Notes: generated from the sequence alone by a model not told the origin. Positions 29,680 through 38,713 are shown, counted from the stretch's first letter. The stretch: 64,000 bases of DNA from Mesorhizobium sp. (GCF_004962245.1 NZ_SUHQ01000003.1:1-64000), one strand, 5' to 3'. Numbers and translations: made by a program.

Positions 29680-30670
29680 GCGCCCCCTCGGCTCGAGACG
29701 TGATCAGATCCGCCCAGGCGGGATCGGCCGCGATCTGTCCGGTCAGAACGAAATATTTGCAGAGGACGAGCAGCGACAGGAGCTGCTCGCGCTCTCTGTC
29801 GAGGAACTGGGCGACATGGGCGTGCGCGTTCCGGATAATCTCCATCGCCTCGTCGGGATGGCGCTCGTAGTAGAGGATCTTGTCCTCGAGATCGGCGAAG
29901 TCGTCGCGTAGCTCGACATAGTGTCTCCCGGCTTCAAGCCGCCCCTCCATGAACCAGGTCTCGATCTCGGGCTTCGGCTGCAGGCAGAGGGAGTTCGACG
30001 CAAGAATCCATTTGAGGTTCGTGGCCATGTCGTTCCCCTCGATGGAGATGATGTATTTGAATTCCGTCTGCTCGGCAGGCAGCAGGAACTGGCGATGTGA
30101 AAGGTCATTCTTTGGACCATGGGTATGACCGACGTCGCAGAGCGGATGCGAGTGATAGAGTCGAACAAGTTCGAGGCGTTTCGGATTGTTCTGGCCGCCA
30201 CGCCAAACCGCGATCGGCTTCTTGTCAGTGAAAGGTCTTGGGTCTGTCGGAAAATAGAAATTCCGAAACTTCACAAGTTTCATGATGACAGAATTTCGGT
30301 TGTCTCCTGCGATCGGACGACTCTTGACGATGCTCGGCTTGTCGGGAACGTTCCGCAGGTCACCGAAGAGATGATTTAGCTTCAGGTGCCTCGGGAAATA
30401 ACGAGCATGCTCCTTCAGATCGTAGTAGTACATGCTCTTGCTCATCGGAATGCTGCTGACAGTAGAGGAGTACGGCCCGCCCTGCACGCTTTCCGAGAGC
30501 TTGTTGTAGTAGTTTAATCGCCATGACAGATAATCGGCATCGTACTGGCGCGTTCTGCCAACGATCGCATTCTGTCGGCTCCTGAAAATGATCTGCGGCG
30601 CACTGTCTCGCGCGATGTTGCGGAGATAATAGGCGAAACGGCCGACTTTTCGACTGAAAGGCGACTTCAT
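29633..30670 (-). CDS. GT90/CAP10-like glycosyltransferase
   Basis: The 345-residue protein matches CAP10-type (GT90) transferases: the central IAVWRGGQNNPKRLELV with the W-R-G motif, the following DLSHRQFLLPAEQTEFKYIISIEGN and the acceptor/donor region TNLKWILASNSLCLQPKPE and YVELRDDFADLEDKI. Fungal members xylosylate capsule glycans; bacterial ones modify lipopolysaccharide. No membrane helix is obvious. The ATG at 30670 has AGAAGG upstream. Just beyond its start lies the transposon remnant, so the promoter may have been rearranged. Confidence 0.85.
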   Translation of the reverse strand: MKSPFSRKVGRFAYYLRNIARDSAPQIIFRSRQNAIVGRTRQYDADYLSWRLNYYNKLSESVQGGPYSSTVSSIPMSKSMYYYDLKEHARYFPRHLKLNHLFGDLRNVPDKPSIVKSRPIAGDNRNSVIMKLVKFRNFYFPTDPRPFTDKKPIAVWRGGQNNPKRLELVRLYHSHPLCDVGHTHGPKNDLSHRQFLLPAEQTEFKYIISIEGNDMATNLKWILASNSLCLQPKPEIETWFMEGRLEAGRHYVELRDDFADLEDKILYYERHPDEAMEIIRNAHAHVAQFLDREREQLLSLLVLCKYFVLTGQIAADPAWADLITSRAEGALVTRPAAQMSSALGR

Positions 30671-30682
30671 CAGCTTACCTTC

Positions 30683-30928
30683 TCATGCGGCGAGATCGGC
30701 GACGACCGCGTCGAGCCAGCTGGATGTTGGCCATCCGGGCACCAGAGAACATATCTGCCTAGCGCGTGCTGCCGCCAAACTTGCCTTGGTGCGCTCGGAG
30801 ATCAACTCGCGTTCGGCGTCCCCATGGATCTGGTCGGGAAGAACACCCGCTTTGATCAACGCATCGCGCTGCAAGTCGTGGCTGCCGTCGGCTTTGGATA
30901 CCCGCGCATATCCGATCAGGGCTGTCAT
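30683..30928 (-). pseudogene. tnpR: Tn3-type resolvase (serine recombinase), internally deleted
   Basis: The N-terminus MTALIGYARVSKADGSHDLQ carries the catalytic serine region of resolvases. After the residues PDQIHGDA it jumps directly to ERELISERTKASLAAARAR, a motif normally some 70 residues further on. The missing piece contains the conserved D-R-L-G-R segment and much of the catalytic core. The end is an unrelated tail without the helix-turn-helix. It is therefore inactive. It is divergent from a transposase remnant, as in Tn3. Confidence 0.8.
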
Positions 30929-31041
30929 CTATACGTCCGTTTGCGTGACGCCCACAAATCGGTGCGCCAGAATCTTCCAGGTCACATACCCTGTCTTGTA
31001 GTGTAAGTCATGTGAAGGGTGCAGAGTTTTGATTTTGTGCT
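30929..31041. other. Presumed res region of the Tn3-type remnant
   Basis: The 113 bp between the divergent tnpR and tnpA remnants sit where Tn3-family elements place the resolution site and both promoters. No 38-bp terminal inverted repeat could be identified by eye here or nearby. Confidence 0.4.
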
Positions 31042-31480
31042 ATGCCGCGTCGCTTAATTCTGATGGATGCCGAACGGCACGAACTCCTGGCCCTTCCGGT
31101 CGATGACGGACCCTGATCCGCTACTGGACCCTCGATGAAGCCGATCATCGCTTGCTCGATGAGCGCAGGCAGACGGAGACACAGCTCGGCCTGGCGCTCC
31201 AGCACTGCGCGCTTCTTTATCCGGGGCGTTTGGTCCAACGCGGCGAAATGATCCCGGAGGTCGCACTGGCCTTCCTCGCCGACCAGCTTGGCCTCGAGCC
31301 GGATGTGCTCACGAATTTGCCCGGCGCTCTCCGACCCGCGGTGAACAATTGGCCGTCCTTCGCCGGACATACAGCTTCAAGGATCTGACGCATCCTGACC
31401 GGGAGGACCTCCTGGGCTGGGCTCGCGGGGTTGGCCGGTGGGATCCCGAGGTTTGGCGTTTTATCTCGGGCTCGGCCTAG
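31042..31480 (+). pseudogene. tnpA: Tn3-family transposase, N-terminal remnant with two frameshifts
   Basis: The frame starting at ATG 31042 gives MPRRLILMDAERHELLALP, the typical start of a Tn3 TnpA (DUF4158 domain). It hits a stop at 31114. The homology continues in another frame as LIRYWTLDEADHRLLDERR and PGRLVQRGEMIPEVALAF up to about 31310. It then shifts again into EFARRSPTRGEQLAVLRRTY, HPDREDLLGWARGVGRW, and ends at 31478-31480. That covers about 145 of nearly 1000 residues. The DDE catalytic domain is absent. Confidence 0.82.
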
Positions 31481-31503
31481 TAGGCGCCTTGGCGAAAGGT
31501 ACT

Positions 31504-32397
31504 TCAGTTCGCCGCAAGCGACTTGGGCTTCTTGTCGGTCCATTCCGGCGGCGCACCGTATTTGGAGGCCACGACCCCCATTAATCCCGGCATTCGACCG
31601 AATGTGTCACACGCGGCGTATTTCGGTTTTCCGCCAAACCAGGATTGGATCCGCTGTTTCGAAGGAATGGAGATGTCGAATGCTTTCGGCTCCTTGCCAG
31701 TGATGAGCGTTCGGGAAAAGTCACTTCCGAACCTCGCGGCGAGACTGTAGGCATCCCCGACCTCCGAAAAGCGGGGGTTGTCCTGGATCGAGTTCGCCCC
31801 GCGAGCCCAGACCATTGCCGCGCGCTGGACGCCACCGCTATCAATGGCCTCCGCCTCGACGGCAAGCCCTCCGAGGCCGAAGGGCAGGCGCGGCACGCTG
31901 ACGGGCACGCTGGAGGGCAAGACAAAACCGCTGCCTACGGTTACGACCGTTGAGACCCCCGCCATCATCTTGTTTGTCGGAACAATATCGGTGACGACGG
32001 ATCGGATCGTCACATCGGCCGGCTGGCCGGCTGAGACCATTTGATACCTGTCGCTAAGCGCGACACAGAGCGCCCGGTCCAGTGCGTTCGACACCAGTGA
32101 GCGGTCGGCTGCCGATTTCACCCGGGATGCAGCGCTGAAGACGAAAGTCGTTGGAACGATCCTCGCTGTCTTCGCAACCGCCAGAGCTTGCCCGTCAACA
32201 AACATACGCTTCTTGGACAACTTTCCCTTGGGGGCGCCAAGATTGCTGTAAGAGGTAAGCGTCCCGCCTTCCGTCAGAGGCACCGCGGTACATCCGGCTA
32301 CCGCCAGGATCAGGGACAAAGCCAGACATCTTAACGGAAATGTCGGCGGGGATCCGACAAGTCGGGGAAATGGTTCAATTGATGGATTGTTGCGCAC
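31504..32397 (-). CDS. DUF3313 lipoprotein
   Basis: The 297-residue protein starts at GTG and has a lipoprotein signal peptide: a hydrophobic stretch CLALSLILAVAG followed by Cys36 in the lipobox AVAGC. The mature part matches DUF3313 (LTSYSNLGAPKGKLSKKRMF near its start; DVTIRSVVTDIVPTNK). Such proteins are predicted outer-membrane or periplasmic lipoproteins of unknown role. It lies 89 bp downstream of the sensor kinase gene on the same strand and may be part of that operon. Confidence 0.83.
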   Translation of the reverse strand: MRNNPSIEPFPRLVGSPPTFPLRCLALSLILAVAGCTAVPLTEGGTLTSYSNLGAPKGKLSKKRMFVDGQALAVAKTARIVPTTFVFSAASRVKSAADRSLVSNALDRALCVALSDRYQMVSAGQPADVTIRSVVTDIVPTNKMMAGVSTVVTVGSGFVLPSSVPVSVPRLPFGLGGLAVEAEAIDSGGVQRAAMVWARGANSIQDNPRFSEVGDAYSLAARFGSDFSRTLITGKEPKAFDISIPSKQRIQSWFGGKPKYAACDTFGRMPGLMGVVASKYGAPPEWTDKKPKSLAAN

Positions 32398-32486
32398 GCT
32401 TTCTGATCTCCGTCGCGGATGTTTCCGGGACGACCGTGCGCGGCTAGGATTGCCGCAGCATTACGGGGCTGCCTCGAAGGCGTCGA

Positions 32487-33827
32487 TCAGAGCCGGATCG
32501 CAACCTGCGTCCCGGTCGTGCTGCTTGTCATGCTGACCTGACCCCGGTGGTTTGCCACGATCTGCTTCACCAGGCTCAAACCAAGACCTGCGCCCGTGCT
32601 TCGTGGGGTGACACGGTAAAAAGGCTCAAAAACCAGTTCCCGATGCTCTGCCGGTATGCCTGGTCCTTCATCGGCCACGTTGATCTCTCCGTCGGCTGAG
32701 ACCGAGATCGTGATCATTCCGGTATTGCCGCCGTGGTCGATTGCATTGCGAACCAGATTGCTGATCGCTCTCGGCAAGGCGGAAGGACTGCCGCGCCGTT
32801 CGAGGCTTTCCACTTCACTTTGAAAAGAAATCTGGTAGCCGGCAGCGATCGCCAGGGGCGCAAGGTCGGCAACGGCCATTCGCGCGATTTCGACGAGATC
32901 GACCGTTTCGTGGAGATCGGTCGCCTGGTCGTTGCGCTCGAAATCGAGGAGCTGCTCGGCCGTCTCGGCCAAACGCGCCACGTCGGCCAACAATCGCCGG
33001 CGATGCTGGTCCTCGGGCATCCCATCGATCCGCGTCTGCATGATCGCGATAGGCGTTCTGAGCTCATGCGCCGCATCGATCAGGAAGCGCTGGCGTTTCC
33101 GGAACTCATTCTCGAGCCGCTCAAGTGTTCCATTGAACGCAATGACCAGCGGAGCGACTTCTTTGGGAATACCGTCCACCGGAAGGCGTATTCCATGCCG
33201 GCGCGGTTCGATCTGCGATGCTTTGTGAGCGACGTCGCTCACACCGGCCAAAGCACGCCTCACAATTCGCGGAACGGCAAGGAAGATCGCAGGCAAGGCG
33301 ACAAGGAGTAATGGAACATAGATCGGGTAAGTGCTGCCCAGAAGGGTGAGAACGGGCCAGCCCTTGTCAGCAAAGCCGCCAGACAGAATTCGGACCTCAC
33401 CCACCGGAGTCTCTACGCTTTCGACCGAGGCAATTTCATCTGTACCGACCGATCCCCTGATATCTGCGTCCTGGAACAGCTGCACCAGATGGGTGAGCTC
33501 AGCATAGGCCGCGGGAACAGTGCCGTAGGATACCGAAGCACCGTCCGTTGTGGCCGCGACATACCAAAGTCCGCTGTTCTGCGTTTTGAGCGACCGCAGC
33601 TTCGGTGTATCGCGCAGTTGAAATTTTCCTTGCGGATCGCGTTCCGCCGCCTCCGCCAACACGGCGCTGATTTTGTCCTCCACGGCGACGTTCGGTGACA
33701 TGACCGTAGTTGCCCACATGCAAAGCCCGATGATCACCGCGGCAACCACGGCGACAATGACGAGACTGAGCTGCCAGCTCAGCTTCCACCAAAGTGATGG
33801 ATTCAGCCTGTTGGCCACGCGCATCAT
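32487..33827 (-). CDS. Two-component sensor histidine kinase
   Basis: The 446-residue inner-membrane kinase has a first helix at 16-40, a periplasmic sensor region at about 43-160, a second helix at about 165-186, then a HAMP-like linker. The dimerisation domain carries His254 in FLIDAAHELRTPIAIM. The ATP-binding domain shows the N box RAISNLVRNAIDHGG, the G1 box VADEGPGIPAE and the G2 box STGAGLGLSLVKQIV. Its start overlaps the response-regulator stop (ATGA), so the pair is translationally coupled. The stimulus is unknown. Confidence 0.93.
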   Translation of the reverse strand: MMRVANRLNPSLWWKLSWQLSLVIVAVVAAVIIGLCMWATTVMSPNVAVEDKISAVLAEAAERDPQGKFQLRDTPKLRSLKTQNSGLWYVAATTDGASVSYGTVPAAYAELTHLVQLFQDADIRGSVGTDEIASVESVETPVGEVRILSGGFADKGWPVLTLLGSTYPIYVPLLLVALPAIFLAVPRIVRRALAGVSDVAHKASQIEPRRHGIRLPVDGIPKEVAPLVIAFNGTLERLENEFRKRQRFLIDAAHELRTPIAIMQTRIDGMPEDQHRRRLLADVARLAETAEQLLDFERNDQATDLHETVDLVEIARMAVADLAPLAIAAGYQISFQSEVESLERRGSPSALPRAISNLVRNAIDHGGNTGMITISVSADGEINVADEGPGIPAEHRELVFEPFYRVTPRSTGAGLGLSLVKQIVANHRGQVSMTSSTTGTQVAIRL

Positions 33828-34495
33828 TCTTCCTTCAGGAGATATCCGACGCCCCGGATGTTGTGGACCGCGACGCCGGCGCCGGCATCCAGCAGTCGCT
33901 TGCGCAGCCTGGAAATATGCGCATCGAGCGCGTTCGACTGGATCTCTTCTTCGTAATTGTAGACCGCCGCTTCAAGTGTCGACCGAAGAACGGTTTTGTC
34001 TTTCCGTTTGGCCAGCGCTGCCAGAACCAGAAGTTCGCGTCTGGGCAGATCGAGCGGGATCGCGTCGACGGTCACGCTCAAATGCAGGGGATCGATCACC
34101 ATTCGACCCACGGTGATATGCAGTTCCGCCAGACTCGCCGGTCGTCGCAGAACAGCGCGCAGGCGGGCCATCAGCTCTTCGACAAGAAACGGCTTGCCCA
34201 GATAATCGTCGGCGCCGACGTCGAGGCCTTCGACACGCTCCATCGGCTCGTTGCGCGCCGTCAGCACGATGATCGGCGTGTCGGTTCCTGTCCGCCGCAA
34301 TTCGGGGATAAAGGTCAATCCCTCGCCGTCGGGCAGGCGGCGGTCCAGGAGGATCGCATCGTAAACATTCTGGCGCGTCAATTCGATTGCGTCAGCGAGA
34401 TGCATCGTGTGGTCGGTGACGACGCCATGCTTGCCGAGTGCCACCGACAGCGCATCCGCCAGTTCCCTCTCGTCCTCTATCAGTAGAATTCTCAT
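33824..34495 (-). CDS. OmpR/PhoB-family response regulator
   Basis: The 223-residue DNA-binding regulator has a receiver domain (acidic pocket IEDE, phosphoacceptor Asp51 in AILLDRRLPDG, conserved Lys in GADDYLGKPF). Its winged-helix effector domain (about 128-220) contains LPRRELLVLAALAKRKDK and ALDAHISRLRKRL..IRGVGYLL. It is the first gene of the operon with the kinase and probably the DUF3313 lipoprotein. The 122-bp gap upstream separates it from the aldo/keto reductase gene on the same strand. Confidence 0.94.
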   Translation of the reverse strand: MRILLIEDERELADALSVALGKHGVVTDHTMHLADAIELTRQNVYDAILLDRRLPDGEGLTFIPELRRTGTDTPIIVLTARNEPMERVEGLDVGADDYLGKPFLVEELMARLRAVLRRPASLAELHITVGRMVIDPLHLSVTVDAIPLDLPRRELLVLAALAKRKDKTVLRSTLEAAVYNYEEEIQSNALDAHISRLRKRLLDAGAGVAVHNIRGVGYLLKEE

Positions 34496-34617
34496 CGCCT
34501 TCCCGCCTTTTCCGCACTCGGTGTTTCCACCAGCAAGATTGCAGCAGCATTGCGGAAGGGCAGTCAGCTAATGCTGCTGCAGATGCAGAATCCCGGAACG
34601 AGAACCGTGGCGATCCT

Positions 34618-35661
34618 TCAGATACCATCCCGGTCGAGAACCAGATCGGCCGGACCGAACCGGTCTTTTGCCGTGAACTGCTGGTGCCAATAGGGGTAGA
34701 GCACCGGCGGCCTGCTCACCGTGTCGAGCCGCTTGCGGTCGTCGTCGGTAAGCACCAGGCTTGCAGCGGCGATGTTGTCCTTGAACTGCGCTTCGGTCCG
34801 CCCGCCGATCACCAGCGAACTGACGGCTGGCCGGCCGAGCAACCAGGCAAGCGCCACTTGCGCCGCCGACACGCCATGGCTCCTGCCGATCTCGACAAGG
34901 ACATCGACGATCCGCCACAGCCGGTCCTCGTCGCGGATCGGCGGTTCCGACCAGCCGCTGAGCTGGCGCGAGGTCGCCTGGTCGCGGCGGTATTTGCCGG
35001 ACAGCAATCCGCCGGCAAGCGGGCTCCACACCAGCACGCCAAGCCCTTGGTCGACGGAGATCGGCAGCAGTTCGTATTCGGCTTCGCGCGCTTCCAGCGT
35101 GTAGTGGATCTGCTGGGTGACGAAGCGCGGCTGGTGCTGGCGGTCGCTGATCCCCAGCGCCTTCATCACCTGCCAGCCGGAATAATTCGAACAGCCGATG
35201 TAGCGGACCTTGCCCTGGCTGACGAGCGTGTCGAGCGCGGCGATGGTCTCCTCGAGCGGCGTCGTGCCATCCCATTCGTGCAGGAAATAGATGTCGATGA
35301 CATCGGTCTTGAGGCGCTTCAGGCTCTTCTCGCACTCGCGGATCAGATGATAGCGCGACAGGCCTTCGTCATTGGGGCCGGTGCCGATCCGCATGCGCGC
35401 TTTCGAGGCGATCAGCACGTCGCCTTTGCGTTTGCCGCCGAGCGCTTCGCCGATGATCTCTTCCGAAAGCCCGTTCGAATAGACATTGGCCGTGTCGATG
35501 ACATTGATGCCGGCATCGATGCAGAGGTCGATCATCCGGCGCGCCTCGTCGAGATCGGTCTTGCCGACCGCTGAAAATGCACCGGCGCCGCCGAAGGTCA
35601 TGGTGCCCATGGTCAGCGTCGAAACCTTCAGCCCGGAACGGCCGAGTGTGCGGTATTCCAT
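34618..35661 (-). CDS. Aldo/keto reductase
   Basis: The 347-residue NADPH-dependent oxidoreductase of the AKR superfamily has a TIM barrel with the tetrad Asp56 and Tyr61 (INVIDTANVYSNG), Lys87 (VLIASKAR) and His128 (IYFLHEWDG). The C-terminal cofactor segment SSLVIGGRTEAQFKDN is intact. The sequence style matches the YajO/Tas-like group acting on small aldehydes. Exact substrate unknown. The neighbouring gene ppk2 is divergent. Confidence 0.92.
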   Translation of the reverse strand: MEYRTLGRSGLKVSTLTMGTMTFGGAGAFSAVGKTDLDEARRMIDLCIDAGINVIDTANVYSNGLSEEIIGEALGGKRKGDVLIASKARMRIGTGPNDEGLSRYHLIRECEKSLKRLKTDVIDIYFLHEWDGTTPLEETIAALDTLVSQGKVRYIGCSNYSGWQVMKALGISDRQHQPRFVTQQIHYTLEAREAEYELLPISVDQGLGVLVWSPLAGGLLSGKYRRDQATSRQLSGWSEPPIRDEDRLWRIVDVLVEIGRSHGVSAAQVALAWLLGRPAVSSLVIGGRTEAQFKDNIAAASLVLTDDDRKRLDTVSRPPVLYPYWHQQFTAKDRFGPADLVLDRDGI

Positions 35662-35932
35662 GTCAGGTCCTCACGGTTGTGTTGAGAGAGGGGTTCCTCG
35701 AAGGCAACCCGAACTGAGCCTGCTATTTGTAGGACAATTCGCGCCGCTTGTCGCCCGTGACGCAGGGACGGAGCGATCACATTTCGCGGATTGGAAGTGG
35801 TGAACGGCACGCGGACCAGCTGCAATAAAACCGTCATTGCCGGCCTGTATTCAAGTCGGCTCAGGGGTCCATCTCGGCCGGCAGGCCGGGCGGCGGGCGC
35901 TTGGCTGGAGCTTGCACGCGGGAGCAGCGCAA

Positions 35933-36853
35933 ATGACCGAATCAAAACAGAATTCTCCAGCCAGGGATTGGCTGGAAGCGGAGCTCGCCGACACGCTCGA
36001 CGAAGACTACGAGCTGGAAATGTCGGAACCGGCGCTGTCGCTGGAAATCGCCAAGATCTACAAGAACGCGCATCCGCCTTCGATCGATCGCCAGCAATAT
36101 TTTCGCGACCTGATCGCGCTGCAATCCGAACTGATCAAGCTACAGTCCTGGGTGGCCTATCACAAGAAGAAACTGGTGGTGGTTTTCGAGGGCCGCGACT
36201 CGGCAGGCAAGGGCGGTGTCATCAAGCGTATCACCCAGCGGCTCAATCCGCGCATCTGCCGCGTCGTAGCACTTCCGGCACCGACCGAGCGCGAGAAGTC
36301 GCAATGGTATTTCCAGCGCTACGTCCCGCATCTGCCGGCAGGCGGCGAGATCGTGCTGTTCGACCGGTCCTGGTACAATCGCTCCGGTGTCGAGCGCGTG
36401 ATGGGCTTTGCCGAGCCCGATCAGGTCGAGGAGTTCTTCCGCGACGTTCCGGAGTTCGAGCGCATGCTCGTGCGTTCCGGCATCACGCTGGTCAAATACT
36501 GGTTCTCCATCACCGACGAGGAGCAGCAGATGCGCTTCCTGATGCGCATCCACGACCCGATGAAGCAGTGGAAGCTGTCGCCGATGGACCTGCAGTCGCG
36601 CGTGCGCTGGGAGCAGTACACCAAGGCCAAGGAAGAGACGTTCGCCCGCACCAACATTCCCGAAGCCCCCTGGTTCATCGTCGAAGGCAACGACAAGAAG
36701 CGGGCGCGGCTGAACTGCATCGACCATCTCCTGCAGCAAATGCCCTATGAGGAGGTCCCGCACGAGGAGATCACGCTGCCCGAGCGCGTCTTCAATCCCG
36801 AATACGAGCGCCAGGTGCTGCCGCGCGAGCTGTACGTGCCTGAGAAGTATTGA
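35933..36853 (+). CDS. ppk2: Polyphosphate kinase 2
   Basis: PPK2 transfers phosphate between polyphosphate and nucleoside mono- or diphosphates. The 306-residue protein has the Walker A loop FEGRDSAGKGGVIKRI (residues 85-100), the lid REKSQWYFQRYVPHLP and Walker B EIVLFDRSWYNRSGVE, followed by the conserved GITLVKYWFSITDEEQ. One PPK2 domain makes it a class I type protein. The ATG at 35933 with GGGAG upstream is chosen; the reading can be extended upstream to 35837 but those residues look non-native. Confidence 0.92.
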   Translation: MTESKQNSPARDWLEAELADTLDEDYELEMSEPALSLEIAKIYKNAHPPSIDRQQYFRDLIALQSELIKLQSWVAYHKKKLVVVFEGRDSAGKGGVIKRITQRLNPRICRVVALPAPTEREKSQWYFQRYVPHLPAGGEIVLFDRSWYNRSGVERVMGFAEPDQVEEFFRDVPEFERMLVRSGITLVKYWFSITDEEQQMRFLMRIHDPMKQWKLSPMDLQSRVRWEQYTKAKEETFARTNIPEAPWFIVEGNDKKRARLNCIDHLLQQMPYEEVPHEEITLPERVFNPEYERQVLPRELYVPEKY

Positions 36854-36862
36854 GGCAGGGTT

Positions 36863-37084
36863 CCCTTCTCCCCGTCACTATACGGGGAGAAGGTGCCGGC
36901 AGGCGGATGAGGGGCGGCGCCAACCTCGACAATTGAATCCGCCAAAATCACTGCGTCGACCAAACTTATTCTGACGTCATATTGTCCTCGGTGGTATTGT
37001 CGGGCGGCATAATCTTCGATCGCTTGCGCCGCCCCTCATTGCCCTCCCAGGCATTTCTCCCCGTATATTGACGGGGAGAAAGGG
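36863..37084. repeat. Paired palindromic intergenic element (type C)
   Basis: Two inverted copies of the type C unit (CTCCCCGT-ATA-ACGGGGAG with GCGGATGAGGGGCG tail) are separated by about 100 bp of unrelated sequence. Same family as at 24843-25023. The right-hand copy overlaps the reading frame of a dihydrofolate-reductase-like fragment. Confidence 0.75.
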
Positions 37085-37385
37085 GCCTCCACCGGGGGCT
37101 TCGCCAAAAACGCAGACAAAACGCCCACGCTACTTCCCAATCGCGCTTGATGATAACGTGCGTGGCATTCGGCGTCGCGACCTGCTCACTGCATCGGTAG
37201 CCGAGCTTGGACATGTCGATGCCGGCAAAGAGGTTTTCGCCTGAACCGAGCAGCATCGGCGATATCGCCAGATGCATGTCGTCGATGAGCTTTTCCCTGA
37301 GATATTGCCGGATCGTGGCGACGCCGCCGCCAAGCCGCACGTCCTTGCCATCAGCATCGGAAGTGTTGTTGTATTCGTGGCGCAA
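36966..37385 (-). pseudogene. C-terminal fragment of a dihydrofolate reductase-like protein
   Basis: The frame contains GKDVRLGGGVATIRQYLREK, LIDDMHLAISPMLLGSGE and ATPNATHVIIKRDW, the C-terminal half of the YyaP/RibD-C type dihydrofolate reductase family. The first half of the domain, including the N-terminal strand and cofactor loop, is missing: the fragment begins directly after the hemB stop. Downstream it runs into the palindromic repeat and gains a foreign basic tail. No valid start or ribosome site is present, so it is a remnant. Confidence 0.75.
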
Positions 37386-37399
37386 AATGCCGCGGCTAC

Positions 37400-38431
37400 C
37401 TAGCCCTTCAGCATCGCCGCCACCTCGGGCGCGAAGTAGGTGAGGATGCCGTCGCAGCCGGCACGCTTAAAGGCCAGCAGCGATTCCAGCATCGCCTTGT
37501 CGCCGTCGATCCAGCCATTGGCGGCGGCCGCCTTGATCATCGAATATTCGCCCGACACCTGATAGGCGAAGGTCGGCATCCGGAATTCGTCCTTCAACCG
37601 GCGGATGATGTCGAGATAGGGCAGGCCGGGCTTGACCATCAGCATGTCGGCGCCCTCGGCGAGATCCTGCTCGGCCTCGCGCACGGCCTCGTCGGAATTG
37701 GCGTGGTCGAGATAGTAGGTCTTCTTGTCGCCCTTGAGCAGGCCGGCGGTGCCGACCGCCTCTCGATACGGACCGTAGAAGGCGGAGGCGAACTTCGTCG
37801 CGTAGGACATGATCGCCACGTCCTGAAAACCATTGGCGTCGAGCGCATCGCGGATGGCGCCGATGCGGCCATCCATCATGTCGGACGGGGCAATGATATC
37901 GGCGCCCGCCGCAGCCTGGGTGACGGCGGCCGCCGTGACCTGCTCCACCGTCTGGTCGTTGACGATGATGCCGTCCCGCAAGATGCCGTCGTGGCCATGC
38001 GAGGTGAAAGGATCGAGCGCCGCGTCGGTGATGATGCCGATCTCGGGCACCGCGTGCTTGATGGCGCGCGTAGCGCGGTTGATGACGTTTTCCGGATCGA
38101 GGATGTGCGATCCGGTCTGGTCGCGCAGGCCAAGCTCGACATTGGGGAAGGTGGCGATCGCTGGAATGCCGAGTTTTGCCGCGCGCTCGGCCTCCTTGAC
38201 GGCAAGGTCGAGCGACAGCCGGAAGACGCCGGGCATGGCAGCGATCGGTTCGCGGATATTTTTCCCATCGACGACGAAGATCGGCCAGATCAGGTCGTCG
38301 ACGCTCAGCCGATTCTCCTGGACGAGGCGGCGCGACCAGTCGGCCTTGCGCATGCGGCGTAAACGGCGGCTGCCGGTGATCTCGTCGACGCTGCGCGCGC
38401 CGGCAGCTTTTGCAGGGGTGAATTTGTTCAT
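37400..38431 (-). CDS. hemB: Delta-aminolevulinic acid dehydratase (porphobilinogen synthase)
   Basis: HemB condenses two 5-aminolevulinates to porphobilinogen in haem and cobalamin synthesis. The 343-residue protein has the active-site lysines in IMSYATKFASAFYGP and LMVKPGLPYLDIIRR. The metal region reads DAALDPFTSHGHDG, without the cysteine triad of zinc enzymes, which points to a magnesium-dependent form as known from Bradyrhizobium and Pseudomonas. The start at 38431 has GGAG nine bases upstream. A palindromic element lies just upstream. Confidence 0.96.
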   Translation of the reverse strand: MNKFTPAKAAGARSVDEITGSRRLRRMRKADWSRRLVQENRLSVDDLIWPIFVVDGKNIREPIAAMPGVFRLSLDLAVKEAERAAKLGIPAIATFPNVELGLRDQTGSHILDPENVINRATRAIKHAVPEIGIITDAALDPFTSHGHDGILRDGIIVNDQTVEQVTAAAVTQAAAGADIIAPSDMMDGRIGAIRDALDANGFQDVAIMSYATKFASAFYGPYREAVGTAGLLKGDKKTYYLDHANSDEAVREAEQDLAEGADMLMVKPGLPYLDIIRRLKDEFRMPTFAYQVSGEYSMIKAAAANGWIDGDKAMLESLLAFKRAGCDGILTYFAPEVAAMLKG

Positions 38432-38512
38432 CGCCAAAACTCCGGATCGGGCAGCTTTACCACGCGCCTTCGCCGCTGACCAATGCGACACGATTGTGCC
38501 AGCTTTCCAGCT

Positions 38513-38654
38513 GGGGTTCCTCGCCCCCACGAGAGTGGGGGAGAGGTGGCTCGGCGAAGCCGAGACGGAGAGGGGGAACTGCGCCCTGCGAAAAGGCCCC
38601 CTCTCCGACCGCTTCGCGGCCACCTCTCCCCCGCTTTGCGGGGGCGAGGAACCC
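38513..38654. repeat. Paired palindromic intergenic element (type D)
   Basis: Outer arms GGGTTCCTCGCCCCC and GGGGGCGAGGAACCC pair, with inner inverted stretches GTGGGGGAGAGGTGGC..GAAGC and GGCCACCTCTCCCCC. The whole can fold as one long hairpin. It lies between hemB and the DUF2066 gene, both on the minus strand, and could end or stabilise the upstream message. Confidence 0.78.
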
Positions 38655-38713
38655 AAGTCTTGCAAGGCATCTCCTTGTCTCTTCTCTGTGGGAGCCACAG
38701 GGGGAGTTGCGTT

